From Candidatus Iainarchaeum sp. (GTDB taxonomy: Archaea; Iainarchaeota; Iainarchaeia; JAADDC01), in the NCBI GenBank assembly GCA_030445695.1, contig JASUTF010000001.1, forward strand, positions 1 to 64,000: a stretch of DNA of 64,000 nucleotides, given 5' to 3'. Shown here piece after piece: positions 34,707-43,839 of the stretch. The notes below the pieces were generated by a model. That model saw only the letters and a list, made by a program, of their open reading frames with translations, was not told where the DNA came from and ran no database searches. The position numbers and the translations under genes were made by a program. Positions within the stretch are counted from its first letter, which is position 1. The number at the start of each line of letters is the position of its first letter.

Positions 34707-34791
34707 TGCGGGGGGCGGGAGTCGAACCCGCGCAGGGCCTACGCCCATCGGATCTTAAGTCCGACGCCTTCGACCGCTCGGCCACCCCCGC
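34707..34791 (-). tRNA. tRNA-Leu (TAA anticodon)
   Basis: An 85-base class II tRNA. Acceptor GCGGGGG/CCCCCGC with discriminator A, anticodon stem TCGGA/TCCGA around CTTAAGA (TAA), a long variable arm (TGGGCGTAGGCCCTGC) and T-arm GCGGG TTCGACT CCCGC. No intron. Confidence 0.95.
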
Positions 34792-34833
34792 ACCGGCCGA
34801 GCAAAGAAATAGGGAGAAAGGGTATTAAACCTA

Positions 34834-35748
34834 TTACTGGAGGGTCTTTTCCAGCGGTGGGACGATCTGCTTCTTTCTGGACATCACGCCGGGTAACCAA
34901 ATGGCGTTCTCCTCTACCTTTTTGCCGAAAGCACGCTCTATGGGGGAGACGTCGTCCGCCACCACGAGCAGGGTCGTGCCCTCCTTCATGATGTCCGTGA
35001 CCATTGTGAGCACCGCGAAGAGGCCCTGCTCCTCCTTGACCTTCCGCATCTCCTCCAGTATCTCCTCCTTCCTCGCAAGAACGTCGGAGTCGTCTATGAC
35101 CTCCACCTGGTTGATGAGGAACTTCTTGTCGGCGAAGTCGTAGACCTTGTAGTCGTTCAGCACGATCTCCCTGGCGCTCTTCTCCCTGATCTTGCTCTTT
35201 GCCTTGAAGAGCTCGATACCCCACGCCTTCAGGTCGTCGATTCCCGCGATCCTTGCAAGCTTCTCTGCCATTTCCCTGTCAACGTCTGTCGTGGTGGGCG
35301 ACTTGAAGATAACTGTGTCGGAGAGGATGGCGCTCAGGAGGCAGCCCGCAATGTCCCTTGGAATCTCTATACCCTCTATCTCGAATAGTTTCGCCACGAT
35401 CGTCGATGAGGATCCCCAGGGCAGTGCAATGTAGGTGATGGGCTTGTCGTAGGAGAACTTTATCTTATGGTGGTCAATAACGCCGACGATGTTCGCTTCC
35501 TCTATGCCGTCCGCACTCTGCTCAAACTCGTTGTGGTCCATGAGCCAGACGTCCTTGCCTGCGGCACTCTCCAACATTTCGGGTACTTCCACGCCAAAAC
35601 GCTCCAGCACGAGCTTTGTCTCGGCGTTGATCTCCCCAAGCCGGAACGCCTTTGCCTCCTTACCCTTCTGGCGTAGGAGGTATGCGTAGCCGATTGCAGA
35701 GCATATGGCGTCCGTGTCCGGGTTCCTGTGGCCGAATACGTGTATCAT
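34834..35748 (-). CDS. ppaC: Family II Mn2+-dependent inorganic pyrophosphatase
   Basis: DHH-family enzyme of 304 aa that hydrolyses pyrophosphate and drives biosynthesis. The metal ligands are in IHVFGHRNPDTDAICSAIG, MDHNE and VIDHHK (DHH motif); LPWGSSSTIVAK and the C-terminal DHHA2 domain with the substrate-binding SRKKQIVPPL follow. ATG 35748 is preceded by GGTGA at five bases (a second ATG, 35754, overlaps that site). Length and order match the family. Confidence 0.94.
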   Translation of the reverse strand: MIHVFGHRNPDTDAICSAIGYAYLLRQKGKEAKAFRLGEINAETKLVLERFGVEVPEMLESAAGKDVWLMDHNEFEQSADGIEEANIVGVIDHHKIKFSYDKPITYIALPWGSSSTIVAKLFEIEGIEIPRDIAGCLLSAILSDTVIFKSPTTTDVDREMAEKLARIAGIDDLKAWGIELFKAKSKIREKSAREIVLNDYKVYDFADKKFLINQVEVIDDSDVLARKEEILEEMRKVKEEQGLFAVLTMVTDIMKEGTTLLVVADDVSPIERAFGKKVEENAIWLPGVMSRKKQIVPPLEKTLQ

Positions 35749-35811
35749 TTGCATCACCCTACTAAGATCGGGGTGAGGTGTTTTAATCGGATTCAGGTTG
35801 GAACAGGAAGG

Positions 35812-35819
35812 GTTATATA
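35812..35819 (+). promoter_or_regulatory. TATA box of cysteine-rich surface protein gene
   Basis: gttatata lies about 24 bases upstream of TTG 35840, the start I propose for the surface protein. No Shine-Dalgarno is visible, which suits a leaderless transcript starting at the TTG. Confidence 0.45.
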
Positions 35820-35839
35820 CCTTGAAGTATTTATTTTGT

Positions 35840-37642
35840 TTGATAAAAACGAAATGCATTATCGAGCGCCTCCGGTCTGGCGGCTCCGCTATCTCTGTCG
35901 TTCTCCTCATCCTCATGGCCTTCTCCCTGTCCCTCTTCTTCTGGATCTGGGCAAACTCTTTGGTATCGACCACTTCATCCTCCACGACCTTTGAGAGGCC
36001 CTATTCAATATCTCTTGTTGCCCCCTCCTATGCATACAACCCGTCTGCCGGCACGCTCAACGTGTGCGTTCTCGTTCACAACATAGACACGAGGGAGATA
36101 AACCTTGCGGGCACCACGTTGTCCCTTGAGTCCTCGCGGGGCGTTGAGTCCTACGGTTATTCCAGTTCCGGTGCTGTGGTTTCCCCCGGTGATGCGGAGA
36201 GCGTCTGCTTCTCCGGGGGCAATCCGCCGCCCGGTTACTACACCCTTTCCGTCCATACACCTGACGGAAGTACCTTCTCCACGGATGTGCGTATCGGCTC
36301 ATACTGCTCCACCGATGCGAACTGCCCCGACGTTGTGGATATCTCCGGTGACACCATATACTCCAAGGACATGTTCTGCAACGGCGGCTACTGCGATGTA
36401 AACACCTCTGAGACGTATGTGTGTTCCGAGGCCAACGCGTCCACCTGTGACTCGGTAGTGGTGGACGGCAACACGTATTACTGCGAGGTTCACGGCGACG
36501 GCTACGAGTGGACTCCCGCTCTCATCGAGTTCACGGACGATCTGAACGATAACGACTGCGACGGTGTTGTCGAGCGGGAGTGCAGCTCCTGCCAGTCGTG
36601 CACGTATGAGATGAACGTGGTTGCCATGAGCATTGTCTCTAGCGGCCAAGACGCCGTGGTTCGCCTGATGTCGGACATAAACGCGACGGATTCGGATCTC
36701 GTTTCCACTAATTACTACTGGGGGGCGTCTCGTGCTTGTGTTGCGGTGGAATACGGTGCGGACACTGCATCAAACACCATCACGTTCGACGGCGGGGACC
36801 ACACCGTTGACGTGTCCGGCGGTTCCGGGATTCAGGCATACATGACTTCCGTGCCCATCACGGTTCGCAACGTTGTGGTGCTGTCTAACGGCTATGGTCT
36901 GGTTGCCGACTCCTCGTCGCGCACGGTAACGTTTCAGGACGTGAATGTGACATCACCAGATCTTGGTATTCTTGTGAACAGCTACTGTACCGTCCGAAGG
37001 GCCAACGTACGGTGTTTGAGCGATCCATGGGCCACGGGGATCTGGATAGTTGGTGTTGGCGGCTCAATGCAGGTCTACGACACGAACGTATCCGGCGACT
37101 GCTACAAAGGGATAGACGGCATGTTTACCAACAATATCACTCTTTCCAACGTCCGCACAAACATTGCCCTTACTGGCTACGACTACGCCATCTCTCCACT
37201 TTATCACCACTTCTCTAACGTCTACTGCAGCAACGGGAAGGAGATCAACTACGCTACATACCTTTCCGATGTAAACATATACGTTGACGGAAACAAATAC
37301 TGTGGGTATATTGCCAACCGGGCAGGAATTGATGTGACGATCAGGATCTTTTTGAACGGCCAGACCGTTTCTCGCTTCCTTATCGGGAGCGACGGAGGAA
37401 ACATCATCGTTTACGGCCCGGGAACGATAACGGACGCATACACGGGGCTGTACGCGGAACGCTATGCTGACAGCTTCGTGGTGGACCTTTCCATGGGCGA
37501 CGTGAACGTGTGCGGCAACCTGACTGACCTGTACGCGTCGACGCGGATCACATGTGCGAACTGCGGCAACGGATACTATCTACGCTACGACACGAGCTCG
37601 GGGACCATTAACTGCGACGCCAACTGTCTTGCCCCGTGTTAG
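35840..37642 (+). CDS. Large exported cysteine-rich surface protein (pilin-like N terminus, beta-helix)
   Basis: A 600-residue secreted protein. The N terminus (RLRSGGSAISVVLLILMAFS) has a charged stretch followed by a hydrophobic segment like class III/type IV pilin signals. About 30 cysteines are spread in pairs (CNGGYCDV, CSSCQSC, CANCGNGYY). A DLNDNDCDGVVE segment resembles MopE-type metal-binding repeats. The central part (residues ~300-560) has regular Thr/Val/Asn-rich turns that suggest a right-handed parallel beta-helix. Several N-x-S/T sequons fit N-glycosylation by AglB. No ATG is in frame, so a TTG start is assumed. Confidence 0.6.
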   Translation: MIKTKCIIERLRSGGSAISVVLLILMAFSLSLFFWIWANSLVSTTSSSTTFERPYSISLVAPSYAYNPSAGTLNVCVLVHNIDTREINLAGTTLSLESSRGVESYGYSSSGAVVSPGDAESVCFSGGNPPPGYYTLSVHTPDGSTFSTDVRIGSYCSTDANCPDVVDISGDTIYSKDMFCNGGYCDVNTSETYVCSEANASTCDSVVVDGNTYYCEVHGDGYEWTPALIEFTDDLNDNDCDGVVERECSSCQSCTYEMNVVAMSIVSSGQDAVVRLMSDINATDSDLVSTNYYWGASRACVAVEYGADTASNTITFDGGDHTVDVSGGSGIQAYMTSVPITVRNVVVLSNGYGLVADSSSRTVTFQDVNVTSPDLGILVNSYCTVRRANVRCLSDPWATGIWIVGVGGSMQVYDTNVSGDCYKGIDGMFTNNITLSNVRTNIALTGYDYAISPLYHHFSNVYCSNGKEINYATYLSDVNIYVDGNKYCGYIANRAGIDVTIRIFLNGQTVSRFLIGSDGGNIIVYGPGTITDAYTGLYAERYADSFVVDLSMGDVNVCGNLTDLYASTRITCANCGNGYYLRYDTSSGTINCDANCLAPC

Positions 37643-38025
37643 TCCCTGAACAGCCGGTAATACACGAAACCCATGGCGACGATGAGAGCGGCCATTGCCA
37701 GCATCTCCGTCCATCCCGCCCCCTTCATTTCCAGAAGGATTGTCTGACGCAGGACGGCTATGAACGCTGCCTCCATTATGGAGTGTAGATACATCTCCTG
37801 GTTCTCCACGTATGTGAAGAGCGTCTTAGCGATTTCCAGCAGGATTATGACGAGAAGCACGTCAGATATGAGCGTTTCGAACAATTTCTCATCTCCAGAC
37901 GCCAACCCTTTGTAGACGTGTGCCGCAGAAATTATCAGGGCTATGGCTGACGCTAAAAGCAGAAACACACCCGTCGCCAGTTTCATTACTTTTACTGCTC
38001 GCTCCCACCCGCTCTTTCGCGCCAT
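37639..38025 (-). CDS. PsiE-family membrane protein
   Basis: A 128-residue protein with four helices. The pattern (LLEIAKTLFTYVENQEMYLHSIMEAAFIAVLRQTI, in pieces) matches the phosphate-starvation-inducible PsiE family (PF06146), whose function is unknown. ATG 38025; an alternative start three codons upstream exists. It converges on the surface-protein gene (4-base overlap). Confidence 0.8.
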   Translation of the reverse strand: MARKSGWERAVKVMKLATGVFLLLASAIALIISAAHVYKGLASGDEKLFETLISDVLLVIILLEIAKTLFTYVENQEMYLHSIMEAAFIAVLRQTILLEMKGAGWTEMLAMAALIVAMGFVYYRLFRD

Positions 38026-38109
38026 TTCTCTCACCAGAAAGAGTATGTTGGGGGCGCAGCCGGCCGGTCGTGGGGGTGCAGCCAGCCGCTGCCCGATCTC
38101 AGCCCAGTA

Positions 38110-38183
38110 TGGGGGCGGTGGGATTTGAACCCACGACGCACCGGTCTTCAGCCGGACGCTCTCCCAGGCTGAGCTACGCCCCC
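38110..38183 (-). tRNA. tRNA-Phe (GAA anticodon)
   Basis: A 74-base tRNA: acceptor GGGGGCG/CGCCCCC with discriminator A, D-stem GCTC/GAGC, anticodon loop CTGAAGA (GAA), and T-arm GTGGG TTCAAAT CCCAC. The outermost anticodon-stem pair is T:T, a mismatch. It is the expected substrate of Taw3 (2943). No intron. Confidence 0.93.
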
Positions 38184-38264
38184 GTTATTGATCCGCGGGG
38201 TTCTGTTTAAAAAACATCTTTTTGTCAGGGATATGAGAATGAATTGGGTTTTCAGACACATGTT

Positions 38265-38687
38265 CTAATACCTGTTTTGTTTTAGCTGCCGCGGCACTTT
38301 CCTCAGAATATCTTTATTTTTCTTGGTCGCTTTTTCTATTTCTCTTTCATACAACAACATGCGAGGGTCTTTTCCTATTCTTTTTTCTATCTCCATAAGC
38401 ATCATTTCCTGAAGTTCTCTGATAATCTCTGGTGTTAGTTCAGGACGTTGAGACCGTTGGCGTTCCAGCAAGCGCTTCTTGAACCTTGAAAACATGCTTT
38501 CTTTCGTTCTCGGAAGGTCTTGCTCCAGTTCGCGCATTATTTCACCGTAATTCATTCCAAGGGATTTCAGTTGTCTTTGGACATCTTTTTCTATGAACTC
38601 TTTGTCGTACTTTCTCATTAGATTAATTATACGTTTCTCACTGACTTGCCGTCTTGGTCTGCGTGGGCGCGGCGCCTCTTCATGCAT
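38265..38687 (-). CDS. Basic helical protein of unknown function, AT-rich gene
   Basis: A 140-residue protein with strong helical character and Arg/Lys/Glu bias (RRPRRQVSEKRIINLMRKYD; LELTPEIIRELQEMMLMEI-type pattern). I recognise no domain. The gene is clearly more AT-rich than its neighbours, sits next to tRNA-Phe and has no strong RBS, so it may be a recent acquisition. A DNA- or RNA-binding role is possible from its basic N terminus. Confidence 0.5.
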   Translation of the reverse strand: MHEEAPRPRRPRRQVSEKRIINLMRKYDKEFIEKDVQRQLKSLGMNYGEIMRELEQDLPRTKESMFSRFKKRLLERQRSQRPELTPEIIRELQEMMLMEIEKRIGKDPRMLLYEREIEKATKKNKDILRKVPRQLKQNRY

Positions 38688-38775
38688 GTGCCAATATTCT
38701 TTTCCTCATTTATAATCATTTCACTGTTCGCTGATGGCGACTTCTCCTTAAAAACACCGTGATTCCTATCCAATC

Positions 38776-39417
38776 GTGGACTGGTGGCGCCTTCTCAAAC
38801 CCGTTGTGGACCAATACTGGACGGAGGATATGCCAGAGCACGTCCAAAGGGATCCATTCAAAACACTCATCGGCTGCATTTTGTCTCAGAGGACCAGGGA
38901 CGAAACCACGGACGCCGCATTCCGCCGTCTTTTCTCCAGATATTCTGGGCCGGAAGATCTGGCCCGTGCCGACCCTGCAGACGTGGAAGAACTCATCTAT
39001 CCCGTGGGCTTCTACCGCAACAAGGCAAAGACCATTGTTAAGGCGGCTCGATACATATTATCCGAGTTCGGCGGCCGCGTACCTGACCGTTTTGAGGATC
39101 TGATAAAGATTCCCGGCATTGGGCGGAAATGTGCGAACATAGTCCTCGCCTACGCCTTTGGAAAGCCGGCCATCCCCGTGGACACCCACGTTTACCGTGT
39201 GGCCAAGCGTCTGGGCATCGTTCTCGAGAATGCGAAGCCAGAGGACGTGGAGGAAGCCCTGAAACGCATCGTGCCGAGGAGCGAGTGGATAAAGGTGAAC
39301 CACGCCCTTGTCCGGTTCGGCCGTGCCGTCTGCCGCCCGGTGGGGCCGAAGTGCGACGAGTGCCCGTTTAAAGATGTTTGCCGCTACTACAGAACGCATG
39401 TCTCTGCCAAGGGGTAA
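38776..39417 (+). CDS. nth: Endonuclease III
   Basis: Bifunctional DNA glycosylase/AP lyase for oxidised pyrimidines, 213 aa. The HhH-GPD core has FKTLIGCILSQRTRDETT, the catalytic Lys in LIKIPGIGRKCANIVLAYAF and the catalytic Asp in PVDTHVYRV. The Fe-S loop C-x6-C-x2-C-x5-C is CRPVGPKCDECPFKDVC. It begins at GTG 38776, and its end overlaps the next gene. Confidence 0.95.
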   Translation: MDWWRLLKPVVDQYWTEDMPEHVQRDPFKTLIGCILSQRTRDETTDAAFRRLFSRYSGPEDLARADPADVEELIYPVGFYRNKAKTIVKAARYILSEFGGRVPDRFEDLIKIPGIGRKCANIVLAYAFGKPAIPVDTHVYRVAKRLGIVLENAKPEDVEEALKRIVPRSEWIKVNHALVRFGRAVCRPVGPKCDECPFKDVCRYYRTHVSAKG

Positions 39418-40093
39418 AGGGGTTTTACTCGCGGTTCTTACTGTGCTGCTCGTTGCCACTGTTCTTCTTGCCCGGCGCTATCCGCTGTGTCCCTATGTTC
39501 CGATATCGCTTTCTTTGAAGTGGAAATACGCGGGGACGGCGGACGCCCTCCGTATCTACGACGTTAACGTTCCGCCATCTTCCGTCATCCAGAGTATTCT
39601 TTCGGAATACCCGTCTATTTACTACTACGCCCGTGCAGAAAATGTGGAGGATCTGAACCTCCAGCTCCCGGATCTCCCCACTAACGTCTCCTCTGTTTAC
39701 ATGGTGACCGTGAAGGACTTCTGCGGCTTTGAAACGTATGCCGTTGCGGGATCTGACAGTTATTCCCGAATCTACGTCGGTATTGTCCCCCTCTCGTCTT
39801 CTGTCGTGCCTGTGAAAGGGCTCTTCTGCGAGGGCCTTGCATCGCGTCTTGGAAACGTGCCAACCGTGTCGGAGCTCTCCGTGCTGGAGGGGAACGTTAT
39901 CCGCCACTACTGCTACCTGACCGCGGCTCTGGACGAGAACAGCATCCGTACGATTCTTCAGGAGGAAGGGAACTTTGTGGCTCGCGTTGGCAACGCTGAG
40001 GTCTACGCCCTCGACGATAACATCTTCGTGAACCTTGTGCCCGGCGAGCCAGCCGGTCTCATCGCCTACCGGGTGGATGGAAATGCGCCGTAG
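39398..40093 (+). CDS. Signal-anchored extracytoplasmic protein, unknown function
   Basis: A 231-residue protein with an N-terminal hydrophobic anchor (KGVLLAVLTVLLVATVLLAR) and a predicted beta-rich exterior domain containing several cysteines (CPYVPISLSL, FCGFETYAV, FCEGLASRLG). I see no known domain. Start ATG 39398 lies inside nth (20-base overlap); it is followed by the SNase gene with a 17-base overlap, so nth, this gene and SNase form one unit. Confidence 0.6.
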   Translation: MSLPRGKGVLLAVLTVLLVATVLLARRYPLCPYVPISLSLKWKYAGTADALRIYDVNVPPSSVIQSILSEYPSIYYYARAENVEDLNLQLPDLPTNVSSVYMVTVKDFCGFETYAVAGSDSYSRIYVGIVPLSSSVVPVKGLFCEGLASRLGNVPTVSELSVLEGNVIRHYCYLTAALDENSIRTILQEEGNFVARVGNAEVYALDDNIFVNLVPGEPAGLIAYRVDGNAP

Positions 40094-40580
40094 GTTTCTC
40101 ATCCCCCTCCTGCTGGCTCTGCTCTCTTTGCTCCTTTACTTCCTTCCCTACGGGGAAAGCGTAGCTAACGCAGACGCCATCGTTGTTCTGGATCACGTGG
40201 TGGACGGGGACACGGTCTGGGTGCGCTCTGTTTACGGGTTCAAGGCGGGCCAGACGTTCAAGGTCCGTCTTGCCGATGTTGATACTCCCGAACGCGGCGA
40301 ACCCGGTTTTGCTGAGGCAACCGAAGAAGTGAATCGCATTCTCTCGTCCTCTCCTTGCATTATCCTCGACGTGGACGATCCGCCCTACGACCGATATGGC
40401 CGCGTCGTTGCCGTCGTTTACGTCCCCGAAGGAAACGTTCTGCTAAACCTGAACGCACACCTCGCAGAGAACGGTTTCGCCCGCTACGTGGACTATTCCG
40501 GATCGTTTCACCCGGAGGACTTTCACCTCTACGTCCCGGTAACGGAAGAAATCAGGGGCCTCATCATACGCTACTGCTGA
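40077..40580 (+). CDS. Exported SNase-like nuclease (thermonuclease family)
   Basis: A 167-residue secreted nuclease. A signal peptide (RRRFLIPLLLALLSLLLYF) precedes an OB-fold with catalytic motifs: VVDGDTVWVR, VRLADVDTPERGEP (Arg35/Asp40-like), DRYGRVVAVVYV and LAENGFARY. Start ATG 40077 or 40083, both inside the previous gene. It probably degrades nucleic acids outside the cell. It converges on a small membrane gene with a 10-base overlap. Confidence 0.83.
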   Translation: MEMRRRFLIPLLLALLSLLLYFLPYGESVANADAIVVLDHVVDGDTVWVRSVYGFKAGQTFKVRLADVDTPERGEPGFAEATEEVNRILSSSPCIILDVDDPPYDRYGRVVAVVYVPEGNVLLNLNAHLAENGFARYVDYSGSFHPEDFHLYVPVTEEIRGLIIRYC

Positions 40581-40777
40581 TCTTTGTTCAGGACCTTTGC
40601 CGCTATGTAACCGTTTACCGCGTCCACGGCAATCTTTGCAAACGCCGTTGACGTGCCGAGCAGCACGAACCCCTCAAAAATGCGGAAGGACAGAACTGCA
40701 AGTACGCCGATTACCAGTGTTGCCAGCGACGCGATGAAGAGAACGAGCCCTATGATCAGAGGCGTCCTATTAGCCAT
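40571..40777 (-). CDS. Small two-helix membrane protein, last gene of MoxR unit
   Basis: A 68-residue protein with two transmembrane helices (LIIGLVLFIASLATLVIGVL and FEGFVLLGTSTAFAKIAVDA) and a basic/polar tail KVLNKDQQ. Start ATG 40777; it overlaps the end of the upstream 224-aa membrane gene by 22 bases. No known family. Confidence 0.65.
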   Translation of the reverse strand: MANRTPLIIGLVLFIASLATLVIGVLAVLSFRIFEGFVLLGTSTAFAKIAVDAVNGYIAAKVLNKDQQ

Positions 40778-41430
40778 GCGAACACCGCCCATATGATTAC
40801 GGGGGCCGTGTATATAATGGTTTCCCGGAGTATCTGCCATAATCCTTTTTTGCGGGGAATATGTTTGGCAAGGAATGCCCTTGCCTCCGCTTCTGACCTT
40901 ATCGTGTCCGAGAACGGGAATGCAACCATTTCCAGACCGTAAATTACTGCAAGGAAGAGCACCGCTATGAACGCACCGTACGCTATTTTCTCCTGTGGTT
41001 CTATCAGTATCAGTGCCCCCAGCCAGGCAGTCGCCGGCTTCGCAAAGTCCCAAATTCTATCTGCTACCCAGAGGATTGCTGCAATTATGGTTCCCGTTTC
41101 CAGGATGAATGAGAGCGCGCCCGCCGGTGTGAGAACTAATCGCTCAGTTTTTTCTGTGAGATACGTTGTTGCCAGCGAGTACGTTGTTGCGAGCAGTGCC
41201 ATGCCAACGCTTCCCGTGAAAATCCCCGCTATCCCGATATACAGCGTTACGACGGGCCAGGCACCGCCAAGACGAAGGAATATTGCCAACAGGAATATGA
41301 GGACGGCTGTGAGCGATTTGAGTTCTCCCGGCAAGGGCAGAGGGATCTTTGCCCAGAGCACGGCTGCCAGGGCTGCTTCGCCAAAGATCAGAGCTGTTTT
41401 CTTCCAGTCCTTCAAATCTCTCCCTCCCAT
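40756..41430 (-). CDS. Multi-spanning membrane protein in MoxR/DUF58 unit
   Basis: A 224-residue membrane protein with about seven helices. Sequence features: KIPLPLPGELKSLTAVLIF, GGAWPVVTLYIGIAGIFTG and the C-terminal YTAPVIIWAVFAWL. I recognise no family. Its start overlaps the DUF58 gene end (41412-41430), so it is the fourth gene of the operon DUF4129-MoxR-DUF58-this gene. Confidence 0.65.
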   Translation of the reverse strand: MGGRDLKDWKKTALIFGEAALAAVLWAKIPLPLPGELKSLTAVLIFLLAIFLRLGGAWPVVTLYIGIAGIFTGSVGMALLATTYSLATTYLTEKTERLVLTPAGALSFILETGTIIAAILWVADRIWDFAKPATAWLGALILIEPQEKIAYGAFIAVLFLAVIYGLEMVAFPFSDTIRSEAEARAFLAKHIPRKKGLWQILRETIIYTAPVIIWAVFAWLIGRL

Positions 41431-42896
41431 ATGTGTTCGGGCCTCGCCACCGCTACCGTGGAGCCCTTCTTCGCGATCTCAACAGCATAGTCGTGCAAAT
41501 ACCTGTTCCATGCGTCCCCAAGGTTTATCCTGCTCACGCTGGCACCAAAGACGGACCAGAAGATATCCGCCACGGGGAAGCTCTCCTCTACAGCCCCAAA
41601 CGCAAGATCATCCAGTATTATGGTGTGGCCCCGCATGCGCGGAAACTCTGCGGGCACTCCTACCGTATCCGTTATCACGATGGGCTTGTGACTCTGCCAC
41701 TCACCTCCCACCCTTTCTATCACCTCTTTGAGCACCCTGTTTTTCTGTCTGGACATCTCGAGCAGCTCCCGCGGGGATACAATTCCGTTGAGGTATGCGA
41801 AGAGCGCAATCGTCTCTTCCTCCGGTAGAGACGTGAGCCACGGGAGCCGGGAAGAGAGTATCTTCCCCAGTCCTTCCACCGGGACGTTCAGCCCCACATA
41901 CTTCAGGAAATCCCTCACCTTGTGCCGGGCTTCCCCCGCGGGTATCGCGTCCGTGCCAACGTCCGGAAAAACACCTGCCAGGAATTCTAAGGCCCTCCTG
42001 TATTGGAATATGCCCGTTTTTGGCTCGAGTATCCAGTAACGTCTGTGTGAATATGCAACGAGGCCCAGTGAGCCCCCGTTTTTTATCAGCGTCTCGGCGA
42101 TGCTCGCTGCAAGGGTTGTTGCGTATTCGATCTTTGCCGTTGGTGTCCCAAGGGCCATGCTTGGCGATGCATCGAGATATATGATGTAGTCCGGCGTTGC
42201 CTCGAAGTGCATCTCTTTGGTATACAGTTTTCCGGTCCTGGCCAGCGCCTTCCACTCTATGCTTTTGAAGGGGTCGCCGGGCCTGTACTCCCTGAGCTCC
42301 AGAAACTCGGTGCCCGGCCCTCTACGTTCCCTGACCGTGTGTGCACCGTAGCGCAGTGCGTAGGGCCGCATTTTCAGCCGTCTTAACACCGTCACCCGCG
42401 GGAACACGCTCACTATGTGCGGCGTCTTTACAGGGTATATCACCGCGTGGAAGGGGCCACCCACGGACGCTCCCAGCCCCGGCAGCACGTAGGGCCCCCT
42501 TTCCGGGAATGTGACCGTGTATTTGAGTTCCACCTCCTCGAGGGGGCCGAGCAGGACGGTCCACTCCGTGCTGCCCGAGTATGTTGCCCGCGGGTTCCTT
42601 ATGTCCCAGACCTTTATTGCCTGCGGGAGCACACCGTTCTTCACGCGCACCGTCACTTCCAGTGGCTTCCCGGGTATTGCGACGTCGGAAACCAGCGATC
42701 GCTCGATCTTCGGGGCGAATGGGTATATGGACTTTACGGTGACGGTGACTGTGGCAAGAAAAAGGGCTACAATGAGCGCGACGGGATATTCGGGCGGTAC
42801 ACCGATCATAAATGCAAGGATCGTCAGTATGATGGGGAGTGCAATTGTGAGGTACGTGTTGGAGGCAGGACGGTGGAATCGCTTTATCAGGAACAC
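41412..42896 (-). CDS. DUF58/von Willebrand factor A-like membrane protein
   Basis: A 494-residue protein with two N-terminal transmembrane helices, then a beta-rich domain and the DUF58 core GPGTEFLELREYRPGDPF..IEWKALARTGKL. The VWA-type MIDAS sequence DASPSMALG follows and probably binds metal. DUF58 proteins act with MoxR AAA+ ATPases in cell-envelope or substrate maturation. GTG 42896 starts 2 bases before the MoxR stop. Confidence 0.9.
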   Translation of the reverse strand: MFLIKRFHRPASNTYLTIALPIILTILAFMIGVPPEYPVALIVALFLATVTVTVKSIYPFAPKIERSLVSDVAIPGKPLEVTVRVKNGVLPQAIKVWDIRNPRATYSGSTEWTVLLGPLEEVELKYTVTFPERGPYVLPGLGASVGGPFHAVIYPVKTPHIVSVFPRVTVLRRLKMRPYALRYGAHTVRERRGPGTEFLELREYRPGDPFKSIEWKALARTGKLYTKEMHFEATPDYIIYLDASPSMALGTPTAKIEYATTLAASIAETLIKNGGSLGLVAYSHRRYWILEPKTGIFQYRRALEFLAGVFPDVGTDAIPAGEARHKVRDFLKYVGLNVPVEGLGKILSSRLPWLTSLPEEETIALFAYLNGIVSPRELLEMSRQKNRVLKEVIERVGGEWQSHKPIVITDTVGVPAEFPRMRGHTIILDDLAFGAVEESFPVADIFWSVFGASVSRINLGDAWNRYLHDYAVEIAKKGSTVAVARPEHIWEGEI

Positions 42897-42897
42897 G

Positions 42898-43839
42898 CTA
42901 TCGCCCCGGCTCCGGTATCTTGACGGATTTGAGGATCTCTTCCAGCACGTCCTGTACTTTCACGCCTGCCAGCTCGACCTCTGGTTTGAGTATTACCCGG
43001 TGGTTCGTCGCGTCCATGAATATGTACTTGACGTCGTCCGGCAACACGTGGGTGCGGCCCTCCAGGTATGCCCGTGCCTTTGCTCCGCGCAGGAGGGTGA
43101 TGGATGCCCTCGGGGACGCGCCGTACATGATTTTCGGGTGTGTTCGCGTGGCAACGACGAGGTCCCTTATGTACTCCTTAATGGCAGGGGAGGCGTAGAC
43201 CCTGTTCACCGCTTCCCGCATCTGGAGCAGATCCCCCTTTGTTATCACCGGTTCTGGGAGCGCGTCGATATTACCCGTTTCTGCCAGCTGGAGGATCTGA
43301 ATCTCTTCTTCGGGGGTTGGCAGGTCCATCAGAATGCGGAATGAGAACCGGTCGAGCTGTGCCTCCGGCAGGGGATACGTTCCTTCCTGCTCGATCGGGT
43401 TCTGCGTTGCTATAACGAAGAACGGCTCCTCGAGCGGAAATGTCTGGCCCTCGATGGTTACCTGGCGCTCCTGCATGGCTTCCAAGAGGGCTGCCTGTGT
43501 TTTAGGGGGTGCACGGTTTATTTCGTCCGCCAGGAGAACGTTCGTGAATACTGGTCCCCTGACGAGCTCGAATTTCCCAGTGTCCTGCCTGTAGATGAAT
43601 GTGCCAGTTATATCGGCTGGTAGAAGGTCAGGAACGAACTGTACTCTCCTGAACTTCAAACCAAGAGCCGCTGCGAAGACGCGGGCAATCCTCGTCTTTG
43701 CAATTCCGGGTACACCCTCAAGGAGGACGTGTCCCTTTATGAGAATTGCAATGAGCATCTTTTCCAGCACGTCCGTTTTGCCAGTTATGTACTTGGCGTA
43801 GGTTTCCCTCAGCCGCTCGATCGCATTTCCATCAACCAT
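42898..43839 (-). CDS. moxR: MoxR-family AAA+ ATPase
   Basis: Chaperone-like ATPase that inserts metal cofactors or folds partner proteins. Walker A GVPGIAKTRIA, Walker B LLADEINRAPPKTQAALLEA, sensor 1 ATQNPIEQEGTYPLPEAQLD and the C-terminal lid are all present. ATG 43839 has GGTGA just upstream; an earlier start (43887) lies in the overlapping gene. Its partner DUF58 follows immediately. Confidence 0.95.
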   Translation of the reverse strand: MVDGNAIERLRETYAKYITGKTDVLEKMLIAILIKGHVLLEGVPGIAKTRIARVFAAALGLKFRRVQFVPDLLPADITGTFIYRQDTGKFELVRGPVFTNVLLADEINRAPPKTQAALLEAMQERQVTIEGQTFPLEEPFFVIATQNPIEQEGTYPLPEAQLDRFSFRILMDLPTPEEEIQILQLAETGNIDALPEPVITKGDLLQMREAVNRVYASPAIKEYIRDLVVATRTHPKIMYGASPRASITLLRGAKARAYLEGRTHVLPDDVKYIFMDATNHRVILKPEVELAGVKVQDVLEEILKSVKIPEPGR

